A DNA stretch of 64,000 nucleotides from an uncultured Alphaproteobacteria bacterium (GTDB taxonomy: Bacteria > Pseudomonadota > Alphaproteobacteria > Caulobacterales > Caulobacteraceae). Both the position numbers and the translations under genes were made by a program. The number at the start of each line of letters is the position of its first letter. Position 1 is the stretch's first letter. The notes beneath the pieces are model-generated. The model saw nothing but the letters and a program-made list of their open reading frames with translations, was not told the DNA's origin and did no database searches. Location of the stretch: contig CAIJOB010000024.1 of NCBI GenBank assembly GCA_903822175.1, positions 1 through 64,000 of the forward strand, written 5' to 3'. Positions 38,615-47,043 of the stretch are shown here, one piece after another.

Positions 38615-39319
38615 CTAACCCCCGCTGGCGGCGGGGAGGATGCGGGCGTGCATGGCCAGGACGGCGCCGTAGCATTCGCAGGCGCGGTGGCGCAGGCCGT
38701 CGTGGTCGAGGATTTCGAGCTGGCCGCGGCTGTAGCGGATCAGGCCTTCGTCCTTGAGGACGCCAGCGGCGCCGCTGACGGTCGTGCGCTGTACGCCCAG
38801 CATGATCGCCAGATATTCCTGGGTGATCGGCAGGACCGGCGTGTTCAGCCGGTCGCGGCAGATCAGCAGCCAGCGGGCCAGGCGCCGCTCGATGGTGTGG
38901 AGCGCGTTGCAGGCGACGGACTGTTCTTCCTGGGCCACCAGGGTCTGGGCGGAGCGCAGCAGCAGTTCGAGTAAGGCGGGGCTGCGGGCGGTCTGATCGC
39001 GAAGGGCCGTGGCCGAGATGGAGATGCCGGAACCGGCGAGCTGGACATAGGTGCGGCTGGACGACGGCGCGCCGCTGAGCGCCGGCAGCAGGCCCACCGC
39101 GCCCTCATAGCCGACGGTCGCGCATTCGACCTCGACGCCATCGGCCATGACCGCGACGAGAGAGAGGCCGGCGCTGCTGGGAAAATGCACCTCGGTCACC
39201 GGCCCGCCGATCTCATAAAGGCTGACGCCCGGCCCCCAGGTGACCTCGGTCATGTGGGGCATCAGGGCGACGAGATCGGCCTTATCGACGAGGGTGAGAA
39301 TGCGATTGCGGAACAGCAC
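38615..39319 (-). CDS. Crp/Fnr-family transcriptional regulator
   Basis: A 234-residue regulator: N-terminal cyclic-nucleotide-binding-like beta roll (GVSLYEIGGPVTEVHFPSSA), a dimer helix and a C-terminal Crp-type winged helix (ITQEYLAIMLGVQRTTVSGA, then AGVLKDEGLIRYSRGQLEIL). No Fnr-type N-terminal cysteine cluster is seen. A conserved RACECYG segment follows the wing. The start is GTG 39319. It is divergent from a second family member at 39491-40210 with which it shares overall layout. The effector is unknown. Confidence 0.87.
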   Translation of the reverse strand: MLFRNRILTLVDKADLVALMPHMTEVTWGPGVSLYEIGGPVTEVHFPSSAGLSLVAVMADGVEVECATVGYEGAVGLLPALSGAPSSSRTYVQLAGSGISISATALRDQTARSPALLELLLRSAQTLVAQEEQSVACNALHTIERRLARWLLICRDRLNTPVLPITQEYLAIMLGVQRTTVSGAAGVLKDEGLIRYSRGQLEILDHDGLRHRACECYGAVLAMHARILPAASGG

Positions 39320-39490
39320 GGGGGCTCTTGTTCAGAAATTGAATCCCCTGCTTAGAGCAATAGGTTGAGGCCTACACCTGTATTAAGCGGTTTATTCGCC
39401 GTTACACTTGCAATGTACTCAAGTGCACTTTGAATGTAATTCTCGTGCATATTGTGTCGTAACATGACCTAGTGGACGTCGAGGCCTAAA
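39320..39490. promoter_or_regulatory. Divergent promoter region with two tandem ~21-bp repeats
   Basis: This AT-richer gap separates the divergent Crp-like genes. CACTTGCAATGTACTCAAGTG (39405-39425) is followed directly by the related CACTTTGAATGTA-ATTCTCGTG (39426-39447). The first copy is itself an inverted repeat (CACTTG-N9-CAAGTG). A 21-bp period places both on the same DNA face. It is a likely operator for one of the two flanking regulators; this is inferred. Confidence 0.55.
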
Positions 39491-40210
39491 ATGCAGACGT
39501 CCAATCACCTTCTTCTATCGCTCGCGCCTCATGATTATGACGCGCTGGCCCGCGAAATGCGGCCGATGACGTTCAGGACAGGAGAGGTGCTGTATGAGCC
39601 GCAGGACCCGGTCGACTGGATCTATTTCCCGGAACAGGGGCTGATTTCGCTGCTGTCGGTGATGCTGTCGGGGACCGCGGTGGAGACCGCCGTGGTCGGC
39701 AACGAGGGCGGGGTCGGCTTCCTGGAAGTCGCCGGCGCCGGGGTCACCTTTTCCCGCGCCCTGGTGCAGATCGACCTCCTGGCGCTGCGGGTGCCGGCGG
39801 CGGCCTACAACGCCGCCTTCGACGCCAGCCCGTCGCTGCGCCAGCAGGTGTCGAGCCACGTGGAGCTGCTGCTGGCCGAGTCGCGCCAGATGCTGGCGTG
39901 CCAGAGCTATCATTCCCACGAGCAGCGGCTCGCCTGGTGGCTGCTGGAGTGTCAGGACCGGACCGGCGGCGCGCCCCGGCTGGCCCTGAAGCAGGACTTC
40001 CTGGCGGCCATGCTGGGGATCCAGCGCTCGACGGTTTCACATGTGGCCGGCGCGCTGAAGGCCGACGGGCTGATCGATTATACGCGCGGCGAGATCCACA
40101 TCCTGGATCGCGCGCGCCTGGAGCGCCGATCCTGCGAGTGCTACGCGACCACGGCGCATTATCGGAAGCTGATCGAGACCCGTCAGCCGACGGCCTTGGT
40201 CGAAGGCTGA
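39491..40210 (+). CDS. Crp/Fnr-family transcriptional regulator (divergent paralog)
   Basis: A 239-residue protein of the same family as the divergent gene: beta-roll region (TFRTGEVLYEPQDPVDWIYF, then PEQGLISLLSVMLSGTAVET) and winged helix (LKQDFLAAMLGIQRSTVSHV, then AGALKADGLIDYTRGEIHIL). It shares the post-wing SCECYA motif. No Fe-S cysteine cluster is visible at the N-terminus. ATG 39491 is the clear start. Family members of this subtype are common in soil alphaproteobacteria, often with unknown effectors. Confidence 0.87.
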   Translation: MQTSNHLLLSLAPHDYDALAREMRPMTFRTGEVLYEPQDPVDWIYFPEQGLISLLSVMLSGTAVETAVVGNEGGVGFLEVAGAGVTFSRALVQIDLLALRVPAAAYNAAFDASPSLRQQVSSHVELLLAESRQMLACQSYHSHEQRLAWWLLECQDRTGGAPRLALKQDFLAAMLGIQRSTVSHVAGALKADGLIDYTRGEIHILDRARLERRSCECYATTAHYRKLIETRQPTALVEG

Positions 40211-40216
40211 GCCGCC

Positions 40217-40399
40217 TCAGGCGTCCATGCGCCGATCGAACCGCCGCACGACGCGCTTGCCGCTCCAAAGCTCCATGGCGCGGCCATCATGCTGGGCGGC
40301 GGCCTGCTGTTCGGCTTCACCGTCGTCCTCTCCGAGCCATTCGGCGTGGTTGACGATGTGGCCCTGGTCATCCAGGAAATAGAGACGGTAACCCGACAT
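40217..40399 (-). CDS. Small conserved-type hypothetical protein (60 aa)
   Basis: A 60-residue acidic-then-basic protein (MSGYRLYFLDDQGHIVNHAE, ending WSGKRVVRRFDRRMDA). It resembles the small YFHLxDG/RLYFLDxxGHI-type proteins often found in alphaproteobacteria, whose function is unknown. ATG 40399 is chosen because it begins the recognisable segment; an upstream in-frame start adds 11 unrelated residues. Convergent with the Crp-like gene, 6 nt away. Confidence 0.62.
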   Translation of the reverse strand: MSGYRLYFLDDQGHIVNHAEWLGEDDGEAEQQAAAQHDGRAMELWSGKRVVRRFDRRMDA

Positions 40400-40490
40400 T
40401 TTACGCACGCCTCCGCACACAGGCGGGAGCACGAATTGTCTCTCTGCCGCCGGCGCCCAGGGGACGAAACCAGCGATAGGTCGACAGCTA

Positions 40491-40501
40491 ACATATTATG
40501 T
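40491..40501. promoter_or_regulatory. Palindromic site 1: ACATA-T-TATGT
   Basis: Core of a 20-nt sequence repeated 210 nt downstream. The 5-bp perfect arms around one base fit a repressor half-site pair of the TetR type. It lies about 92 nt upstream of the 60-residue gene start (read leftward). Confidence 0.5.
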
Positions 40502-40700
40502 CGGCTGAATCTTTTTATTCGGGTGCGGCATAAGGGCTGGTTCGGCCGAGACCTAGCACGATGGGGGGACCCCGCAGGGTCTGGGTCAAACACGGTCGGG
40601 GCAGCCGCGGCACGCAGCCACCCCCATCGCGTCACCGGAACCCCAAGGGGGAGAAAAGGGTTCGGTGGCTGCGCAACGTCAGGCGCTATGACATCAGCTA

Positions 40701-40711
40701 ACATAGTATGT
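40701..40711. promoter_or_regulatory. Palindromic site 2: ACATA-G-TATGT
   Basis: Second copy of the site at 40491-40501, same orientation and with the same flanks (AGCTA before and CGG after). It is about 50 nt beyond the stop of the TetR gene. Confidence 0.5.
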
Positions 40712-40761
40712 CGGGAGAGTCGGTTGGCGCGTCGCCATCGCACGCCGAAGTGATGTGGGGG

Positions 40762-41493
40762 TCAGGCGCCCGCGCTGCGTCTGGCGATGTCTTCGGCGAT
40801 CGGGATCTTGGGGTCGCGGGCGCAAAGCTCGCGGATGCCGGCGGCCAGGGTGATGATCAGGCGGTCGCAGATCGCCTCGAAATCCAACGACGAGACCTTG
40901 CCGCCGGAGAGCACGTCGATCCGGCCGGTCTGGCCGATGGAGAAGGTGAAGGCGCCGGTGAAGAAGTGGTAGCCCCAGTAGATCTCCAGCTCGTCGGCGT
41001 GCGGCAACGCGCGGCGCATGAGCGTGATGACCCGCTGCGAGGCGACATCGAAATTGGCGCTCATCACCTCGCGCAGCGCGCCGCGCGATGAGTTGATGTA
41101 GGCGACGATGGCCGCGTAGTTCTGCCAGCCCTCGTCGGCGGCGATCAGCCGGAAGGCGGGGCGCGTGAAGGCCTCGATGATCCCCTCCAGCGTCATGGCG
41201 TCGCCCATGGCCTCTTCGTAGGCGTCCAGCGCGGTCAGGCGGATGGCATTCACCTCGTGCGAGCGGCGCTGCAGGACCGCGTCGAACAGGCCGTCCTTGT
41301 CGGTGAAGTAGTACCGCAGGAGCGCGGTGTCGGCGCCGGCGGCCTTGGCCACCTCGTGCATGGTCGTGCCGTTGAAGCCGTTGGCCGCGAAGATCGTCTC
41401 GGCGGTGTCGAGGATCTTGGTCTCGGACTCCTGGCGCCGGTCCGCCTGCTTGCGCCGACTTGGCGGATTGGGGGTTGACTGACTCTGATCCAT
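40762..41493 (-). CDS. TetR-family transcriptional regulator
   Basis: A 243-residue TetR protein. The helix-turn-helix is in ILDTAETIFAANGFNGTTMH and EVAKAAGADTALLRYYFTDK (recognition helix and the conserved YYF), followed by DGLFDAVLQRR. The helical ligand domain fills the remainder. ATG 41493 begins a Ser/Pro-rich leader before the fold; a longer in-frame start adds unrelated residues. It lies 131 nt downstream of the TonB-receptor gene on the same strand, so it may regulate that uptake module. Confidence 0.87.
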   Translation of the reverse strand: MDQSQSTPNPPSRRKQADRRQESETKILDTAETIFAANGFNGTTMHEVAKAAGADTALLRYYFTDKDGLFDAVLQRRSHEVNAIRLTALDAYEEAMGDAMTLEGIIEAFTRPAFRLIAADEGWQNYAAIVAYINSSRGALREVMSANFDVASQRVITLMRRALPHADELEIYWGYHFFTGAFTFSIGQTGRIDVLSGGKVSSLDFEAICDRLIITLAAGIRELCARDPKIPIAEDIARRSAGA

Positions 41494-41624
41494 CTTCCGC
41501 ACAACTAGATCGGGAGGCGCGGGACGCCCCCGCAATTCTTCCAAGATTCGGAAACAAGTGTAGCAGGCGCGCCGGCCCAAGGCCCAGCTTGGATCGGCGC
41601 GCCCTCGCCGTCAGACGTCCGCCA

Positions 41625-43775
41625 TCAGAAGTCCCGCGTCAGCCGCACGCCCACCTGCCGCGGCGGGGCGGCGTAGCGGAGCGTCCCGACGGAGGCCAGG
41701 TACCGCTGGTCCGTCAGGTTGGTGGAATAGAGGCTGACCACATAGTCGCCGCGCTGCCAGGCGAGCTGGGCGTTGACGATGTCCCGCGCGGTCAGCCGGT
41801 CGGTGGAGGCGTGGAACAGCGTCGCCCACTGGGCGGCGATATGGCTGTAGTCGAGCCGGGGCGTCAGCGTCGCGCTGGAGCCCAGCGCGAAGACGTACTG
41901 CGCACCCAGGTTCACCGTGAGCGTAGGGGCGTAGGGCAACTCGCGGCCGCTCAGATTGAGGCAGCCGCCGCCCGCCGGTCCCGTCGCGGTGTTGCAGGCT
42001 GCGACCTGCGGCGTGCGCGTGTCCACGGCGAAGAAGTCGCCCAGGCGGCTGTGCGAGACCGACAGGCCGCCGTCGAACGAGAGTGCGCCGAACACCGCCT
42101 GGGCCGAGGCCTCGACGCCGTAGATCTTGGTGCTGGAGGTAACGTTGAGCTCGGTGCTGACGGTCGGCGCGGCGGGGTTGCCGATGCTGACCTGCAGGTC
42201 CTGGTAGTCGTTGTAGTAGGCGCCCAGCTGGGTCTTCACGTGGCCGTCCAGCCAGGTCGACTTCCAGCCGGCCTCGTAGTCGGTCACCGATTCCGGGCCG
42301 AAGGTCGGCGGCAGGGTGAAGCTGAGCGGGACGTTCAGGCCGCCGGATTTGAAGCCGGTCGCGGCGAAGGCGTAGAGGAAATTGTCGGCGTCGAGCTTCC
42401 AGTTCAGCGCCACCTTGCCGGTGAGCTTGGAGCTGGCCGCGGTCTGGTTGTCGGGGATGGCCAGGCCGAACTGGGTGATGCCGATGGTGGCGTGGTTGGT
42501 GGAGCGGACGTCGGAATAGCGCAGGCCGATCTGCAGCTCGAAGTCGTGCGGCAGCTCGAAGCTGGTCTGACCGAAGATCGCCTTGGTCTCGTTGGGGTTC
42601 TTGCCGACGATGGTCTCGTCCAGCACGCCGCGCGGGGCGCCCACCAGGAAGCCGCCGGTCGGGTAGACGAAGGCGTCCTTCTGATAGTAGAGCCCCGCGA
42701 CCCAGCGGACGGGTCCGCTGTCCGGCGAGACGATGTTGAACTCCTGCGAGGCGATGTACTCGTTGACGTGGTTGTAGAGGGTGAAGTTGGCCAGGGCCGT
42801 GCCGTCGGCGTCGACGTGGGCGGCGCTGCGGCCCTGCTGGTAGCCCGAGACCGAGCGCAGGGTGACGCCGTTGTCGAGCACGTAGTCCACGTGCAGGACC
42901 GAGCGCATCGTGCTGTCGATCGCCAGGTTGTCGGCGTTGTTGGTGATCTTGAACGGGTCGTTGGTCGCCTTGGCCGGATCGGCGGGATAGCCGCCCTGAT
43001 CGATGTAGTTGAGGTCGGTCTTGAACAGCACGCTGAGCGGGGCGATCGGCTGCCAGAGCAGGCTCAGCCGCGCGCTGCCTTCCTGCAGCTGGCCCGGGTG
43101 GCCGGTGTGCGGGCCGGTGACGTCCCAGAAGCTGTCGCGGCGCTCGGTGTTGAAGGCGACGCGGGCGGCCAGCGTGTCGCTGATCGGCAGGTTCACGGCG
43201 CCCTGGAGGCCTGCGTCGTCGTAGGTCCCTGCCTGCGCGCGGATGTAGCCGGTGTAGCCGCCGTTCAGCTTGGGGGACTGCTCGGTGATTAGCACCGCGC
43301 CGCCGGTGGAGTTCTGGCCGACGAAGGTGCCCTGCGGCCCGCGCAGGATCTCGACGCTGGCGATGTCGTAATAGGGCTCGGTCTGGAAGAAGCCCGGGAA
43401 GGTCGCCACGCCATCGCGATAGGTGATCACCCCCACCGTGGTGCCGGTGTTGTTCACTTCCTTGCCGATGCCGCGGATGTTGAAGAAGTTGCCTTGGCCG
43501 AAGCTGGAGACGGTCACCGACGGCGACACGAACTGCAGCTGGTCGACGGTGACGACGCCCTTCTTGGTCAGGTCCGCGCCGGTCAGCACGGTGGCGGCGA
43601 TCGAGGTCTGTTGCAGGTTCTCGCCGCGGCGCTCGGCGGTGACGACCACCTCCGCGACCTTCGCCGTTCCGTCGACGGCGGCAGCGCCGCCTTGGGACTG
43701 CGTTTGCGACTGGGCGTGGGCCGCGCCGCACCACGCCAACGTCAGGGCCGACACCGTCAGCAGCAACCTGTTCAT
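41625..43775 (-). CDS. TonB-dependent outer-membrane receptor
   Basis: A 716-residue receptor with signal peptide (LLLTVSALTLAWCGAAHAQS). A TonB-box-like segment is followed by EVVVTAERRGENLQQTSIAA, the plug domain has FFNIRGIGKE and VEILRGPQGTFVGQNSTGGA, and the ~22-strand barrel ends in an aromatic residue (VGVRLTRDF). It imports a siderophore or another large nutrient using TonB energy. ATG 43775 starts the signal peptide. A divergent secreted hydrolase lies upstream and a TetR gene downstream, suggesting a dedicated uptake/degradation module for an ester-type substrate. Confidence 0.93.
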   Translation of the reverse strand: MNRLLLTVSALTLAWCGAAHAQSQTQSQGGAAAVDGTAKVAEVVVTAERRGENLQQTSIAATVLTGADLTKKGVVTVDQLQFVSPSVTVSSFGQGNFFNIRGIGKEVNNTGTTVGVITYRDGVATFPGFFQTEPYYDIASVEILRGPQGTFVGQNSTGGAVLITEQSPKLNGGYTGYIRAQAGTYDDAGLQGAVNLPISDTLAARVAFNTERRDSFWDVTGPHTGHPGQLQEGSARLSLLWQPIAPLSVLFKTDLNYIDQGGYPADPAKATNDPFKITNNADNLAIDSTMRSVLHVDYVLDNGVTLRSVSGYQQGRSAAHVDADGTALANFTLYNHVNEYIASQEFNIVSPDSGPVRWVAGLYYQKDAFVYPTGGFLVGAPRGVLDETIVGKNPNETKAIFGQTSFELPHDFELQIGLRYSDVRSTNHATIGITQFGLAIPDNQTAASSKLTGKVALNWKLDADNFLYAFAATGFKSGGLNVPLSFTLPPTFGPESVTDYEAGWKSTWLDGHVKTQLGAYYNDYQDLQVSIGNPAAPTVSTELNVTSSTKIYGVEASAQAVFGALSFDGGLSVSHSRLGDFFAVDTRTPQVAACNTATGPAGGGCLNLSGRELPYAPTLTVNLGAQYVFALGSSATLTPRLDYSHIAAQWATLFHASTDRLTARDIVNAQLAWQRGDYVVSLYSTNLTDQRYLASVGTLRYAAPPRQVGVRLTRDF

Positions 43776-43969
43776 TCCGTCTCCTCCCGCTGAATCGCGC
43801 CGGCGTCTGTCGCGTCGGCCCTGATCCGCTGGGCCGGGAACCTCGTCGCTGCCGGCTGGCCTGTCAATATCTTTCCTCTTGAGAAAGGAAATAGTTGCAT
43901 GGCGCATCCGGGCAGGGTTGAGTGGCAGGATGAAGCCGGCGCCTTGAGTCCGGCGCGGGAGGACGACGC
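43776..43969. promoter_or_regulatory. Divergent TonB-receptor / hydrolase promoter region
   Basis: This 194-nt gap contains TTTCCT-N8-AGGAAA at 43872-43891, an inverted repeat in an AT-rich patch. It could be an operator for coordinated control of the two divergent genes. No match to the ACATAnTATGT sites near the TetR gene was seen here. Confidence 0.4.
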
Positions 43970-45268
43970 ATGACGAACTGGAAGGCTTTGGCCGGAGGCG
44001 CCTGTCTGGCCGCCGTCATCGTGGGGTCGGCCGCCGCGCAAGGGAGCGCGCCCGATCTGGCCGCCCAGGCGACAGCGGCGGGCGCACAAGGCGTCACCGT
44101 CACAGCGCGCGCCGACGGCGGGACGCTGATCAACGGGCGGCTGGAGGGCCGGCAGTTCGCCGTCGACATCCCCAAGACCTGGAACCACCAGTCACTGGTG
44201 TTCGCCCACGGCTATTCGACGCCGGACAGTTCGGTGGACGTGTCGAAGGACCCGGTCGCGCAGGACCCGAGCCTGGGCCTCTTCCCCACCGCCTATGGCC
44301 AGGGTTTCGCGGTCGGCCACAGCGCCTATGACAAGGCGGGGCTGGGCATCGAGGCCGGCGTAAAGGCGACGCTGCGGCTGCAGCAGTTCCTCGCCGCCCT
44401 GGGCGCGAAGAAGAGCTACGTCGGCGGCGGGTCGATGGGCGGCAACATCGTCGTCGCGCTCATCGAACAGCACCCGGATGCGTTCGCGGGCGGCTTAAGC
44501 GCCTGCGGCGTGGTCGACAGCTTCGAGACCGTGGTCGGCGGCGTCGTCGACATGCGCGCGGTCTACAACCACTTCACCCGCGGCACGCCCTATGCGCTGC
44601 CCGGCGAGCAGGACATCGCCCGCTCCGCCATCCAGACCAGGCCGCCGGCCGGGACGACGACCCCGCTGGCGCTCTACCAGTTCCAGCAGACCGCGCTGCT
44701 CGCCGCCCCGATCAAGAAGCTGTTCGAGGACGCGGCGCGCGAGCCTGAAGGACCCGCCGCGGCCATCGTGCGCAAGGTCGCCTCGGTCTCCGACCGGGCC
44801 CCCGACGCCGGCAGCTTCCTCTTTCCCATCGTCACCGCGGCCATGGCGATGGACGACATCCGCACTACCGCCGGCGGCGCGATCTACGGCAACCGAGCGA
44901 AGCACTACGCCGGCGCTGCGCTCACCGCCGCGGAGACCGTGGCGCTGAACAGGGACATCCAGCGGATGGACCCCAGCCCCACGGGCTTGGCCTACATCCG
45001 CCAGTGGCACACCGCGTCCGGGACCTTCCACACGCCACTGGTCGCCATCCACAACCAGATCGATTCCTTGGTGCCCTATAGCCAGGCGCTGGGCCTGGAG
45101 GCCAAGGTCGCCGCCCATGGCGATCCGCGTCGCATGGTGCTGATCACCGTGCCGGCGGTGCGCATGGCGATCCCGGGGCTGGGCGTCACTGGCTACATCC
45201 ATTGCGGATTCGAGCCCAAGCAGCTCGCTGACGCCTGGGCGACGCTGCGGCGGATGAGCGGCGACTGA
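43970..45268 (+). CDS. Secreted alpha/beta hydrolase
   Basis: A 432-residue protein with signal peptide (LAGGACLAAVIVGSAAAQGS). Core features are the oxyanion-side strand QSLVFAHGYSTP and the nucleophile elbow GGGSMGGNI with Ser155. The acid is probably the Asp in HNQIDSLVPY, and a C-terminal IHCGFE supplies His. Its divergence from the TonB receptor suggests it hydrolyses the imported compound in the periplasm. The precise substrate is unknown. Confidence 0.82.
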   Translation: MTNWKALAGGACLAAVIVGSAAAQGSAPDLAAQATAAGAQGVTVTARADGGTLINGRLEGRQFAVDIPKTWNHQSLVFAHGYSTPDSSVDVSKDPVAQDPSLGLFPTAYGQGFAVGHSAYDKAGLGIEAGVKATLRLQQFLAALGAKKSYVGGGSMGGNIVVALIEQHPDAFAGGLSACGVVDSFETVVGGVVDMRAVYNHFTRGTPYALPGEQDIARSAIQTRPPAGTTTPLALYQFQQTALLAAPIKKLFEDAAREPEGPAAAIVRKVASVSDRAPDAGSFLFPIVTAAMAMDDIRTTAGGAIYGNRAKHYAGAALTAAETVALNRDIQRMDPSPTGLAYIRQWHTASGTFHTPLVAIHNQIDSLVPYSQALGLEAKVAAHGDPRRMVLITVPAVRMAIPGLGVTGYIHCGFEPKQLADAWATLRRMSGD

Positions 45269-45269
45269 G

Positions 45270-46073
45270 CTAGGCCGCCATCCGCGCCTTGAACACGCCG
45301 TCCGGCAACCGCGCGGCGCGGGCCGGGTGGATGAAGAAGTAGTCCTTCCACGGCTTGTCGGTGACCACGTCGAAGCGTTCTTCCAGCCGGTCGCCGTTCA
45401 GCGCGAACATGCGGTAGCCGCGGCGGGTGAAGAGCTCGATCACCTGCTCGGCGGTGCCGCCGAAGCGGGCCGCGAGCATCTTGGGGTGGATCTCCAGCAG
45501 GACGTGCGGGCGGTCGCGGTCGAGGATGTGGGCGGCGCCCTTCAGCGCCATCAGCTCGGCGCCCTCGATGTCCATGCGGATGAAGTCGACCTTGCCGATG
45601 CCGCGCTCGGCGCAGAAGGCGTCGATGGTGGTGACCGGGGTCTTCTGCAGCTCCATGCCGGTGTCCTGCAGATCGGGGCGGACCTCGCCCACCGGCGCCT
45701 CGTCGGCCACGAAGGCGTAGGCGCGGCCCATGCGGCCGGTGATCTTGCGCGGAGTGACCAGGAGCATCTCACCGGCCTTGTCGCCCACCGCGGCGTGGAC
45801 CGGAGTCACCTGGCTGCCGATGCCGTGCCAGGCCACGGTGAGCTTCAGGACCTCGAAGGAGAAGGCCGAGGGCTCGATGGCGTAGATCGTCGCCTTGGGC
45901 GCGACCTGGGTCATGACATAGGAGTGGCGCCCATCGCTCGCGCCCACGTGCAGGCACACCGGCGCGCCGGACAACAGGTCCGCCAGATAGGGCGTCTCAG
46001 GTTCGTGCTTGCGCCAACGCAGATTGCGCCGCCAGGCCCGGAAGGCGTGTCCGAGCACGCGAAACGAAGGCAT
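45270..46073 (-). CDS. FkbM-family methyltransferase
   Basis: A 267-residue FkbM-type SAM methyltransferase: motif I VCLHVGASDGRHSYVMTQVA, IYAIEPSAFSFEVL, and the family signature FIRMDIEGAELMALKG, then VLLEIHPK. FkbM enzymes methylate sugar hydroxyls or small metabolites. The gene ends 1 nt past the convergent hydrolase stop. The start ATG at 46073 is unambiguous. Confidence 0.88.
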   Translation of the reverse strand: MPSFRVLGHAFRAWRRNLRWRKHEPETPYLADLLSGAPVCLHVGASDGRHSYVMTQVAPKATIYAIEPSAFSFEVLKLTVAWHGIGSQVTPVHAAVGDKAGEMLLVTPRKITGRMGRAYAFVADEAPVGEVRPDLQDTGMELQKTPVTTIDAFCAERGIGKVDFIRMDIEGAELMALKGAAHILDRDRPHVLLEIHPKMLAARFGGTAEQVIELFTRRGYRMFALNGDRLEERFDVVTDKPWKDYFFIHPARAARLPDGVFKARMAA

Positions 46074-46168
46074 TGGTGATGAGTGCTCCCCGGCCGTGGC
46101 GATTGTTAGGCCGCGTCGGGCAGTAGGGGCAATTGAGGTCGCTTGTGAGGCGATTATTGGGCGGCGCG

Positions 46169-46921
46169 TCAGGCGTGGGGGGTGACGGTCATCATGTAGT
46201 TGATGTCGGCGTCGTGGCTCTGGCTCCAGCGGCCGGTGACCGGGTCGAAAACCACGCCGTAGGGGCCGTCGACGGTGAGGGGCTGGCCCTCCAGGAACCC
46301 GCGCAATTCCTCGGGCTTGAGGAACTTGTTCCAGTCGTGGGTCCCGGCGGGCAGCCAGCGCAGGATGTACTCCGCGCCGATCTTGGCCAGCGCGAAGGCC
46401 TTGAGCGTGCGGTTCAGGGTGGCGACGATCATCAGGCCGCCCGGCTTCAACATGGCGGCGCAGTCGCGCAGGAACTGGCCCGGGTCGGCGACGTGCTCGA
46501 TCACCTCCATGTTGAGGATCACGTCGAACCGTTCGCCGGCCGCCAGCAGGGCCTCGGCGGTGGCGCAGCGGTAGTCGACCACAGCCCCGACCTCGGCGGC
46601 ATGCGCGCTGGCCGTGCCGATATTGCGCTCCGAGGCGTCGACGCCGGTGACCGCGAAGCCCAGGCGGCTCATCGGCTCGCTGAGCAGGCCGCCGCCGCAG
46701 CCGATATCGAGCAGGGTGAGCCCCTCGAACGGGCGGCGAAGCGCGCCATCGCGGCCAAAACGATGCAAGGCCTGGTCGCGGATGAAGGCCAGTCGCGTCG
46801 GGTTGAATTTATGCAGCGGCGCGAACTTGCCCTTCGGGTCCCACCATTCGGCGGCGATCCGCGAGAACCGCTCGACCTCGGCAGGATCGATGCTCGAATG
46901 GGCGTGCGCTTGCGAAGCCAT
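46169..46921 (-). CDS. ubiG: Ubiquinone biosynthesis O-methyltransferase UbiG
   Basis: A 250-residue SAM O-methyltransferase that performs both O-methylations of ubiquinone synthesis. Signatures are [54 protein letters not shown] and [20 protein letters not shown] 46921 gives the usual length; an in-frame start at 47032 would add a cysteine-rich leader and run into the divergent lysC leader. It is divergent from lysC, a common arrangement in alphaproteobacteria. Confidence 0.94.
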   Translation of the reverse strand: MASQAHAHSSIDPAEVERFSRIAAEWWDPKGKFAPLHKFNPTRLAFIRDQALHRFGRDGALRRPFEGLTLLDIGCGGGLLSEPMSRLGFAVTGVDASERNIGTASAHAAEVGAVVDYRCATAEALLAAGERFDVILNMEVIEHVADPGQFLRDCAAMLKPGGLMIVATLNRTLKAFALAKIGAEYILRWLPAGTHDWNKFLKPEELRGFLEGQPLTVDGPYGVVFDPVTGRWSQSHDADINYMMTVTPHA

Positions 46922-47043
46922 GCCTTCCCTTAGCCTGCCCACGCCGCGAAGCGAAGGTGCGAGAGCGTTGCGAGGCGCGAGCGACGCCGCTATTAGGCTC
47001 CGCCCTTCGCAAGCGCAGCAACAAGGCCCCACGCGTTAGACCC

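Larger units (their letters stand above)
40400..40761. other. 362-nt intergenic region with a duplicated palindromic site
   Basis: No supportable protein gene lies between the 60-residue gene and the end of the TetR gene. It is less GC-rich than its surroundings in places. It contains two near-identical sites, CAGCTAACATATTATGTCGG (40485-40504) and CAGCTAACATAGTATGTCGG (40695-40714, with upstream T instead of A), each centred on ACATA-N-TATGT. A G/C-rich stretch that could fold lies between them, but I cannot call an RNA gene. Confidence 0.5.

Noticed and set aside
40433-40761. Possible small RNA or tRNA-like fold between the two paired palindromic sites.
   Set aside because: A GC-rich stem-forming stretch is visible but no conserved arm, CCA or T-loop pattern, and I cannot compute a fold here.
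41611-43734. Long alternate frame in the TonB receptor region on the same strand.
   Set aside because: The receptor frame has a signal peptide, plug and barrel features; the other frame is Arg/Pro/Gln-rich nonsense.
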